64,000 nt of DNA from Azolla caroliniana (Eukaryota; Polypodiophyta): NCBI GenBank assembly GCA_043228905.1, contig JBHGNT010000012.1, forward strand, positions 13,578,001-13,642,000, given 5' to 3'. The translations under genes were made by a program, and so were the position numbers. Under the pieces are notes generated by a model. The model did no database searches. It was not told the origin of the DNA and saw only the letters and a list, made by a program, of their open reading frames with translations. Numbering within the stretch: the first letter of the stretch is position 1; each line of letters begins with the position of its first letter. Positions 55,724 through 64,000 of this stretch are shown here, in pieces.

Positions 55724-57075
55724 TCCTCCCGAACCATTTCTAGTCGACCGGAATCCACCAAACGAGAGATAGAAGATGGAGATTGACTCGAACACATGTT
55801 CGAAGAAAGTCCGATTACGACAAGGCTTAGTGGGCCACAAGAGCCTCCGAGCGACCAAAGCACATCTCGGCCTAGTTTGAAGATGGACAAACGCAAGGAG
55901 AAAATGTCGGAGTATGAAGACGATCAATTCGACGGCAACGAATTGACTCACACCCTCGATAGTGAGTTCGGTGGCTTCGACGTACCTATCATGAGGACAT
56001 CTGGCATAAAGAAAGCCTTTGCCACAGCAAACAAAAAACTTCGTCGCTCCACCCATGAGAAGAATCTTGTTAGCTAATTCGGCTACAACGATTATATGGC
56101 ATACCACTACGCCTTTATGATGAAGGTGGTGACCGTTCGAGAACCGGAAAGTTTTTCGGAAGTAGCCAAGGATCCACGATGCAGACACTATGCAAGAACG
56201 AGACATGGGATCTCGTTCCCCACTCATCGCACAAGAAGGCAATCAGCTGCAGATGGATTTACAAGGTGAAGTATAATGTCAACGACTCCGTAAACCGCTA
56301 CAAAGCCCAACAAATTCGAGATGACGGACATGAACTTCCTTGGCATCGAGGTAATTCCGACTCCAACCGGCATTATGATCTCTCAACGGCACTACATCCT
56401 TAACTTGTATAACAAGTTCGGGATGGTTGAGTGAAATCTATGGCAACCCCTCTCGATCGAAACTTCAAACTAGATGCCGACTCCGGCACAGAATAGTGCG
56501 AGCTGACTCAATATCGACAACTAATCGGCAGTCTCATCTACCTCACGATCACTCGACCCGATCTGAACTATCCGGTCGGCCTCCTTAGCCAATTCATGCA
56601 AACTCCATGAGATATCCATTTGGATTGTGCTAAGAGAGTATTATGATATGTGAGCGGCACAATGGATTATGGTATTCTCTACGAATCGATCACACCTATT
56701 CGACTCAAAGGGTACTCGGAGGCCGAATACAGGGGTGCAGCTGTGATTGCATGTGAAGTCGTATGGCTCAAGAGGATTTTGAAGGATCTGGGCGTTCCCA
56801 TCAAGGATCTGACTCCCCTCTACTATGACAACATGAGCAATATTTCTCTGGCTTGAAACCCAGTGTTCCATGCACGCACAAAGCATATCGGAGTGCACTA
56901 TCACTTCATTCGAGAGCGCGTGCAGGCCGGAGATGTCAACCTTCAACGCATCAACACGAATCTTCAGACGGTCGACATCTTCACCAAGGCCCTAGGAGCT
57001 GACAAGCTTCGACAACTCATGTCAGATCTTGGATTGATGATCCCTGACTTGCCAAGCTTGAGGGGGAGTACAAGA
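55724..57075 (+). pseudogene. pol: C2 reverse transcriptase and RNase H remnants
   Basis: The acidic linker is followed by the RT start (CRWIYKVKYN, YKAQ), which is joined to the KFEMTDM region. This removes about 0.46 kb present in C1 that includes YVDD. RNase H jumps from LKGY to EAEYRGA, removing about 0.13 kb with DADW. The C-terminus (KHIGVHYHFIRERV, VDIFTKALGADKL) continues beyond the C1 stop to DLGLMIPDLPSLRG. Confidence 0.87.
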
Positions 57076-57199
57076 GAGAACCAGATATCGTCCGAACTAG
57101 GTATGAGCCGAAGCAGACACCGTAGATTGTCTGAATCGGATACCACCCGAAGTGGACATCAACCGAAAGGAACCGACCCGAGTTGAGCTTGAGGGGGCA

Positions 57200-57662
57200 T
57201 GTTTAGAATCAAGCTCAACCTAGTGCAACATGTGAACACACCCTTTGAGAATCTATGATCACTAAAAGGTCAAGAGTCACTCCACTACTCTCTACACATT
57301 TAACTATGTGTCACAGAATCATATTCTATGACACATAACTAATGAGTTCCATATTCCCCATGACTATGAGTCTTCACATTCCCCAAGAGAGAGTAGTTGT
57401 TGTAGTGTTAATGAAGAGAGAGTGTGACCTTATATAAAGCACCCTTCTCCTACTTCATACAATGTCGGTCGTGACTCCTTATAATGCTACATTTTTGTAT
57501 CTCATATTCTCCTTGTGAATATTCATCTTCTTCTTCTTGAGTATTTCATTTCTCTAGCTTATCTATCTTGTGTTTCTCTTCTCTCATCTCTTTTGTCTCA
57601 CACATACACACACATAACACACATCTCTTCCGCTGCACAAGAATCATATCCGATTCTTTACA
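57200..57662 (+). repeat. 3' LTR of C2
   Basis: 463 bp, after polypurine tract GCTTGAGGGGGCA. It begins TGTTTAGAATCAAG and ends CCGATTCTTTACA, similar to C1's LTR but well diverged. It has a good TATA box (TATATAAAGC at 57431). Confidence 0.88.
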
Positions 57663-58435
57663 GTATATATAAACAAATACCTTTAGAAAAAAGAATTTTC
57701 AAATTGTGTCATCAAGGAGTGGGATCCAAAGAACACCATGTTTGTCACTATAGTGTCTTTTATGATATCAGAGGGAAATATACTTGGCTTTTTAAACTAG
57801 GCTTTGGCCTGCTACGCAAGGTAATGGAATATGAGGACCAATAGTGCCTAGGCCTTTTCTTTGCTAGAACTCAAGAGGCATAGGGAAAAGTGGTTGAAGG
57901 ACAATAATACAAGCACACAAGCTCATCCACAAAGGACAATCATAAATTTCTTTAGCCCCATCACTCCTACTAATGGTACAAGGCAATCAAGGGATACAAA
58001 AATAGGCTCCCGACCATGACATAACAAAAGTGTTACAATAGATTGGGCAATAGCAATTTGTCGTGCATGTAAGCCTCGTCCTCATGGACCACAACCCCAA
58101 CACGCATGTCATCAACAAGTAAAGGACGTTATCTCTTGCCATCGCAGGTGCTTCCCTCGCTTTGGAGACCTCTCCATTCTGGATCGACCTATGCTAGAGA
58201 TCTTTCGAAGACAAAAGCTACAATATATCTAACTTGAGAATCTCACATGTGCTAAAAATCAGATTCCCTCATCTCTTTTTATCTTATTTACTTTTCTATA
58301 TACTGAGGAATACTTATTTTATTTTGATTTGTTGTTCTCAAATACGAGACAACACTTAAGATGTAATCTCTTGTTTGGTCTTATAAGCCATTTTGGCCTC
58401 TTAAAATACCTTAACCTCTCTCTCTCTCTCTCTCT
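57663..58435 (+). pseudogene. LINE L2 continuation: zinc-binding C-terminus and 3' end
   Basis: The frame at 57670-57840 reads QIPLEKRIFKLCHQGVGSKE then HHVCHYSVFYDIRGKY, a CxxC...HxxxC-type knuckle that normally follows the motifs at 53000-53100. FKLGFGLLRKVMEYEDQ then a stop follows. About 0.5 kb of 3' untranslated sequence ends TTGGTCTTATAAGCCATTTT and a CT microsatellite (58416-58435), like the 3' end of L1. Confidence 0.65.
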
Positions 58436-58441
58436 AAAGTG

Positions 58442-59118
58442 TTGTCATTGAGAATGAAAGTCTTAAACAAGTGGTTGCAAAACTTCAAGAAGAGATTCAA
58501 GAATGTAAAAGAGCTTCTTTCGAAACAAATGAACACCTTAACAAGATTGAGTTAAAGGAAGCATTAAAAGAAGAAAAATTGGACACGATGAGGCGAGATG
58601 TAAGTGAGATGAAAAATGTATGTACAACAAAATCATGGTCCGATGTATGCGGTGGGGATGTGTTATCAAACTCACCTAATATGCATGTGATGCATCAAGA
58701 GAAGAATATAGAAAGCATACATGTCCGAGAATTGAAAGAATGTGAACGACGATCAAAGAACATTGTCGTCAGTGGGATTAAAGAAGAGAGTGTGGAAACA
58801 CCCACATCCCTTGGAAAGGCCATTGGTGAATTTTTTAGCATGCATTATGGGATTTCAGATGTGAATGTATATGGGGCACACCAAGTTGGGAAACATCGTG
58901 TTACTCGCTCCGGAGAAAGGCCTATTGTATGCACAATGACAGATGATACAAAGCGGCAGATCATACTTGAAAATAATTGGGTATACCTCAAAGGTACGCA
59001 ATGCTTTGTGAGTGAAGATCGTACTATCTCACAACAAAATGCTCGCCGTACAGCATATGAAGAAAGATTGAAAAATAAGGTTAAGGATGTGCCTAAAGAT
59101 GGAAATGTAGGCAAATAG
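58442..59118 (+). pseudogene. LINE L1 ORF1 (coiled coil and RRM-like)
   Basis: The frame is open before the first Met at 58471 (VVIENESLKQV), so the true N-terminus is lost to 5' truncation at the CT repeat. An N-terminal coiled coil (KLQEEIQECKRAS, EALKEEKLDTMRRDV) is followed by an RRM-like domain (RRSKNIVVSGIKEES, then VYGAHQVGKHRVTRSGERP and VSEDRTISQQNARRTAYEE). ORF1 proteins of this design bind element RNA. The frame is intact to its stop at 59116. Confidence 0.75.
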
Positions 59119-59149
59119 GGACACGTGATCTATGAGACTAACCCACGCC

Positions 59150-60062
59150 TTTTACGACTATGCTTTTGGAATTGCAATGGATACCCATGGAATACAGGAT
59201 TTGGCATAGAGGAGTTCACCGATGACTCATATATCACACTTCTTGTTGAAACATGGGAGCATGATACTTAAGGATTCAAGGTTTAGGAAACTATAATGTA
59301 CACTCTTTGATATGGAAGAAAAATCCAAGACAAAGAAGAGGACAAGGAGGGGTGGCATGTTTGATTAAGAAGGAAATAGAGAAATATGTTTCAATCATAA
59401 AAAATGATGAACATAAATGCTACACATGGCTCAAAATAGAAACACCTAATGATTTGCCCACTTTTGTAGCTGGATGTTACATTCCTCATCAAGATTCTAA
59501 CTTTTATGCTTGTTTGGATAAAGATCAACCTTTTGCCAATCTAGAAGATGATATTGTTTATTTTAAATCCAAAGGGGAAGTTATTGTCTTTGGTGACATG
59601 AATGCTCATACAAGAAGTTTCCAACTTGATTCACAAGAATCTTTCATGCCACATATTTCAAGGATGCAAGAGGATATGCAAATGTATAGCCGCTCTTCTA
59701 GCGATGAAAAAGATCCTGACCAATTTGGGAAGTTACTTATTGCAAATGGTATTTCCTTATGGCCCAACACTAATGGTTTTACATGTAGAAAACACAACAT
59801 AAATAGTGTGATTGACTATGTGCTACTTTCTGAAGGTATTTTGGATCGTATACATAAATTCTCACTTAATGAATGGACATCGGAATCTGATCATAGGCCT
59901 TTATGTATTGATCTCAAATATATGCATAGGTTTGATTGTGAGAAGGCTATTGAAGATAATAAACAACCCCACTTGAGCATGAACCTTAAGCGAGCACCCA
60001 TGTATTCCAAGATGGTTGAGGATATGTTACAAATGACAAAGCTACATCATGGTCCACACTAG
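59150..60062 (+). pseudogene. LINE L1 endonuclease domain
   Basis: An apurinic-type endonuclease/exonuclease-phosphatase fold that would nick target DNA. It begins CFWNCNG (Asn) and LLVETWEHD (Glu), then a stop at 59271. The open frame from 59307 has GGVACLIKKE, AGCYIPHQDS, FGDMNAHT (Asp, Asn), NSVIDYVLLS and SESDHRP (Asp, His). All catalytic motifs are visible. The last codons lead into the RT linker. Confidence 0.85.
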
Positions 60063-61171
60063 AATGCAAATGGGAAGCTTTCAAGAAAGTCATTCTCTCT
60101 TGTACAAACAAATGTTTTTTGACCAACCGCACATCTTGGAAATGCACCATTGATCACCTTATCACCCTTCGAGTATTAATGGAGGAAAGTCGCCTTAGAG
60201 GTAAAGGTTTATATCGTTTCTTTGTAGACTTCTAGAAAGCTTTTGATATGGTACCTCGTGAGCATCTTTGGAGGCGAATGGAAGAACTTGAGGTGCCAAG
60301 TGAATATATGCTTGCAATTTCCCGAATTTATGAGAAGGTTATATGTTGTGTGCACATGAGAGATAAACTTTTAGATTTTTTCAAAAGCACTATTGGTGTT
60401 AAGCAAGGAGGCCCACTCTCACCAACACTATTTGGTCTATGCATTGATGAATTGGAAGAAATGGTTACCAAGTTTGCAAAGGAAGAATGTGTTGAAGAAG
60501 TTGCCATTGGGAATGTTGTGATTATGCTTTTGTTATATGTAGATGATATAGTGTTTTTAGCAAATACTTTAGGAGATGCACAAAAGCTTATGAAGGCATT
60601 GGAAAAATTTTGCATGCATACTAAATTAAGTGTCAATAACTCTAAAACAAAGATTATGCTTGTGAAGAGCCAAAAAAGAGATAAACCATGCATTATGTAC
60701 AACAATGAGCCACTTGAATGTGTGGAAAGCTTCAAATATCTTGGCCTTGAAGTTCCTTCAAATCATAGATGGAATAAATGTGCTACACGCCGCTTAGAGG
60801 CGGGTAAGCGAGCATACTATGCATTTGAGAACACATGCAACCTTGGAGATATTAAGTGTTGGGTCCTCAAGAAATATCTTTTCGACACTTTGGTGACACC
60901 GGTTCTTCTCTATGGGGTGGAAGTATGGGGTGGTAGCGTCCCTAAATCTATGTGGAAAGAGTTTGAAAATGTCCAAAAACATTTTCTTACAAAGTTTCTA
61001 CAAATTAAGAAACAAACGCCCTACACCCTCCTCCTTGAGATAGGATCACTTCCCATTGAGATCATGGCCATGGAAAGGGTTGTTGAATATATGCTTAAGG
61101 TTCAAAAATGTCCCCCACATCAACTTCCTAGAATTGCATGGGAAGCAAGCAAAAAGATCCAAAAGACGTAA
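60063..61171 (+). pseudogene. LINE L1 reverse transcriptase
   Basis: The fingers region is shortened: KWEAFKKVILSCTNKCFL is followed almost at once by WKCTIDHLITLRVLMEES. Motif A FVDF*KAFDMV has a TAG where Arg is expected. From 60248 the frame is open: GVKQGGPLSPTLFGLCIDEL, catalytic YVDD (near 60538), LSVNNSKTKIM, FKYLGLEV, and VTPVLLYGVEVWGGS. It ends at 61169 with a TAA after KKIQKT. RT would prime on nicked target DNA. Inactive because of the stop and deletion. Confidence 0.88.
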
Positions 61172-61779
61172 TAAAAGCAAATTTTTGTGTTCCGATTAGA
61201 TGTAAGATATAGAAAAATGGTTTGGTAGATGGGATGCAAGACACTTGCTTCATGATGCATCACTAGATTCCTCAATAAATGAAGCCTTTTTGCAACGGTA
61301 ATGTATCATGACATGGGACAAATGTGGAGGTTCACGCTTCACACATAATACACATGTTGTACCTAACTACAAAACTATATTCTTTATGGAATGGGGAAAC
61401 CATACAGATCGATACATGTTAGAGCCCATCCCGTTATCTGCCATTGCTTCCATGCAACTTAGCTGACGTGCATTGCAATGTGAGATGAGGCGTTGGGGCA
61501 CAAGTGATTAGAGTGGTCAGTTATGCACACTTTGCCCTAAACAAGTTCGAGAGTCTGAGTATCACACTTTGATCATATTCAACCATGCTTTCCACATCTC
61601 TTCGACCGAGCCCAATCCTTGCATGAATTCCTCTCACAACCACAATGTGCACTCTCGATTGCAACATTCATTGGTAAAGTTCTTGAACATCGAGAGTCAC
61701 TACTCACTTTCACATGTATCACGTGAAATGTAATATTTTTGGTCTCATAGGTCCTATTTGACCTCCGAAGACGATAATA

Positions 61780-61783
<4 letters not shown>
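61172..61783 (+). pseudogene. LINE L1 C-terminus and 3' untranslated region
   Basis: Coding remnants continue in broken frames (WFGRWDARHLLHDASLD, TWDKCGGSRFTHNTHVV, WGNHTDRYMLEPIPLSAI, CTLCPKQVRESEYHTLI). The non-coding end carries TTTTTGGTCTCATAGGTCC and then a CT tract, matching L2's 3' end at 58370-58435. Confidence 0.7.

Positions 61784-61821
<38 letters not shown>
61784..61821. repeat. (CT)n microsatellite shared by two convergent LINEs
   Basis: 38 bases of CT. It is the 3' tail of L1 (plus strand), and read as GA on the other strand it also sits at the 3' end of L3 (minus strand). Confidence 0.9.
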
Positions 61822-61824
<3 letters not shown>

Positions 61825-62781
61825 CGTAAATAATGGCTTTCACTATGAAACAAAAAACACCACCATGACTAACTTACTACAAAGTATAGAACCCTTCTAT
61901 CTAGGGATCTAAAGAATATTATGACACCAAACTCAATGCTACCCTACACACCAATTTAAATGGCAAGTATGATGATATGTGACCTTGTAGAGTTCTCTTT
62001 CTTCCTGGTTGCGATTTCGTGACTTCTCAAGCACTGTTAATTGTCACAAAAGAAGTCTTTTTAACTTTAGAACATATTTTCTCACCCCAACTTGCAAATA
62101 AAAAATGAAGGCATTCCGCCCCCAATACCTCAAGAACTCAAAAATAATTTGAAAATGAGGCATCAGTTCATTGTTCTCCATATGTGCAAAAACCCAACTG
62201 AAGGAAGATAGACTTACTCATGTTAGAGACATCCACACTAAATTGATACACCTCCAAACCATCCTTGCCATCAGGCATGAAATAAATTGATGCCTACTAT
62301 GTTCCAATTCCACCGAACAAAAGAAACACAATCCTTTAGTAATGTTTCTTTTTTTTAATGCATCCCCTAATGGTAAAGCTCCAACCATAACTCTCCAAAT
62401 AAATACCTTGGCTCGTAGCATCAATCGAGAACACCAACCTGCCTTGATCACATGAAACCACCAAGTAATGGGCTTATGAAAACCCCATATCTTTATAACC
62501 ATTTCTTCCAAACACTTATGTTTGTCAATCAACTTGTGATAAGCAACATTCATTGACATCATAGTCAATCTCTTATTTCCAACAAACCTCCAATCAAGCT
62601 CTTGAGATCGCCCATTTAAATCAGGAATTGGCTCATGCAAAGATAGTATTTGTTGCAACTTATCCCAAATAAAGTTATAACCTTTTGGAATGCGAAATGT
62701 TGATCTTATTGGTCGAAAAGCCATTAATCTTCTTTGTGAAACCAACATAGCATCCTTAACTGCTACCAAACCCAATCTCGC

Positions 62782-62784
<3 letters not shown>
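61822..62784 (-). pseudogene. LINE L3, zinc-binding RT C-terminus (zf-RVT), minus strand
   Basis: An open 188-codon minus frame (62784-62218) from a different, L1-clade-like LINE: YNFIWDKLQQILSLHE, then VIKIWGFHKPITWWFHVIKAG, then KVFIWRVMVGALPLGDALKKR, GLCFFCSVELEHSRHQFISC and MVWRCI. The CxFC...H...C pattern is the zf-RVT knuckle. About 0.4 kb of 3' untranslated sequence follows, ending TTTCATAGTGAAAGCC before the GA tract. Upstream coding is absent (5' truncated at the CT repeat). Confidence 0.8.

Positions 62785-62841
<57 letters not shown>
62785..62841. repeat. (CT)n microsatellite
   Basis: 57 bases of uninterrupted CT between the 5' end of the L3 fragment (minus) and the L4 fragment (plus). 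Confidence 0.95.
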
Positions 62842-62842
<1 letters not shown>

Positions 62843-62859
62843 ATGCATGGCTAACAAAC

Positions 62860-63600
62860 TCCCACCAGATATTGCTTTGTATACAGAAGAGACCCACCAA
62901 TACATGGCTAGCAAACTCCCCAATATACAAGGATATAGACGGGAGTCAATACTCCGATACTAGGGGTTCAGGAGGAGTGGTTGTGTTATATAAAAAGGAG
63001 CTCCATGATAGAGTGCATGTTGTGCATAAGGACATAGATGCACATTACATGTGGATACGAATCAAAAGAGGGGATCTTAGGGAGCTATATATTGCAATTT
63101 TCTACTTTCCACCTACCTACTCAAGGTTTGCACCTCTCAGTGAATCATCATATATACCATTATATGATGATAGCATAAGATTTGCTACTATGGGGGACAT
63201 AATACTATTAAGAGACTTCAATGCATGAACCACTAAGGATGAACAACTTTGTTTGAAACTAGTGAGGCTATTTATGGAGAAGTTATGGCTGAAGAGGTTA
63301 GTCTAAAGCAACAAGCTCAAGATATGAGGATTATAAAAAAATATGGCAAACGCTTTGTAGCCTTAGGAAGTGTGCATAGACTTGTGATTTATAATGGATT
63401 GTCATAATGGCTTGGATCTGATTTATAATGGATTGTCATAATGGCTTGGATCTGATGCTTTAACATGTTGGAACCCAAAAGGAGGTGCACGCACAGTCGA
63501 TTACCTAATAGGATCTCCATCTCTTATACTTGAAATAAGAGAGTTCACTATATCGGGTAGACCTATTGGCTTGGCAACAGATCATTGATATCTACGCTTT
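62860..63600 (+). pseudogene. LINE L4 endonuclease fragment
   Basis: Endonuclease motifs in order: GSGGVVVLYKKELHDRV, HYMWIRI, AIFYFPPTYSR, GDIILLRDFNA (normally GDFNA, so Gly to Arg), and a stop at 63228. In other frames follow CWNPKGGARTVDYLIGS and GLATDH. It resembles L1's endonuclease in architecture but is a separate copy. A 34-bp tandem duplication at 63385-63452 breaks the frame. No RT follows in the window. Confidence 0.75.
63385..63452 (+). repeat. 34-bp perfect tandem duplication
   Basis: Units at 63385-63418 and 63419-63452 are identical (TGATTTATAATGGATTGTCA and 14 more bases). 34 is not a multiple of three, so the endonuclease frame is shifted. Confidence 0.92.
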
Positions 63601-64000
63601 GAAGAAAAGAATGGATGCACAAGGGATGTAATTCTAAGGAGGGTGGGTTGGCTAAGAATCAATTTACTTGCAAGACAATTGGTGTTTATAGTTGTGGAGT
63701 ATCCAATGGCATGCTAGATTTAGATCCTTTCGCAACCCTTGATGAAGTTACTCAAGGATTAGGAATCGGCAATGGTTCGGTTTTGGCTGAGCCGGTTTGG
63801 CCTAGTCCAAACCAAACTGGTTAAGCCTTAAACAGCTTGGGAGTTGCGGGATGCAGACCCATGAAACGAGCATGACAGTAAATTAACAGACAGGTCCATG
63901 AGAGAATCTCTATGCGTTAGATCAGAGAAGCTGCGGGAATACAGGAAATCCTGTGAGAGAATGGACCTCTTATGGAAAGACTTCTTCATGGACCCATATC
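63601..64000. other. unassigned sequence at window end
   Basis: No gene is supported; a 69-codon frame at 63615-63824 has no recognisable motif. A GGTTTGG...CCAAACC inverted repeat lies at about 63796-63818. Confidence 0.5.

Larger units (their letters stand above)
53290..57662 (+). mobile_element. Ty1/copia element C2, 5' LTR missing, heavily damaged
   Basis: A relative of C1 with gag, PR, IN, deleted RT, deleted RH, polypurine tract and a complete 3' LTR, but no 5' LTR. It interrupts LINE L2, whose coding resumes at 57663. It has many stops, a 164-bp tandem duplication and at least two internal deletions. Confidence 0.88.

Overview
The window looks like intergenic or heterochromatic DNA from a land plant, built almost entirely of nested and broken retrotransposons. 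Ty1/copia and Ty3/gypsy elements use a TGGTATCAG primer-binding site (initiator Met tRNA type). The main gypsy family carries a C-terminal chromodomain (chromovirus). LINEs end in CT microsatellites, and GA/CT, AAG and CA repeats are common. I see no host gene, rRNA, functional tRNA or CRISPR array. The LINE C-termini remind me of those in seedless plants and gymnosperms, but the sequence alone does not fix the taxon.

Layout. 1-1.2 kb: broken gag-like coding on the minus strand, interrupted by a 0.8-kb stretch. 1.4-6.9 kb: nearly complete copia element C1 with two LTRs and target-site duplication (TSD) CTTGT. 7-9 kb: hairpin repeats, a SINE-like sequence and an inverted gypsy fragment. 9-11 kb: copia fragment J. 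11-20.3 kb: chimeric chromovirus G1, with two leader-gag-PR modules in tandem. 20.3-22 kb: gag/PR of a second gypsy lineage (H1, minus), holding a 95-bp U3-U3 palindromic insertion. 22-28.7 kb: gypsy G2 with 455-bp LTRs and TSD ATAAG. 29-33.2 kb: minus-strand copia K, its LTR split by a 2.4-kb non-coding LTR element with TSD GCAAC. 33.2-51.1 kb: a nested insertion into an H-type gag frame, holding minus-strand gypsy G4, a second copy of the 7.8-17.3 kb block, and the best-preserved pol (G3). 51-52.3 kb: rest of that gag plus diverged repeats. 52.3-58.4 kb: LINE L2 interrupted by copia C2. 58.4-61.8 kb: 5'-truncated LINE L1 (ORF1, endonuclease, RT). 61.8-63.6 kb: fragments of two more LINEs.

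Family relations. G1, G2, G3, G4 and the inverted fragments at 7.6-9.0 and 36.9-38.1 kb are one chromovirus family with TG...TA LTR ends. Its long leader carries five hairpin repeats and a possible intron acceptor before gag. G3 pol is nearly open and is the family reference; the others show dead catalytic sites, deletions and stops. A 9.43-kb block (7831-17262 and 36934-46364) is about 99.8% identical, with both edges inside gypsy sequence. This implies recent duplication, gene conversion or an assembly artefact. Direct and inverted copies of the same pol and gag lie close together, so read-through RNA could form long double strands.

No operon or regulatory logic beyond LTR promoters (TATA boxes), primer-binding sites and polypurine tracts is supported.
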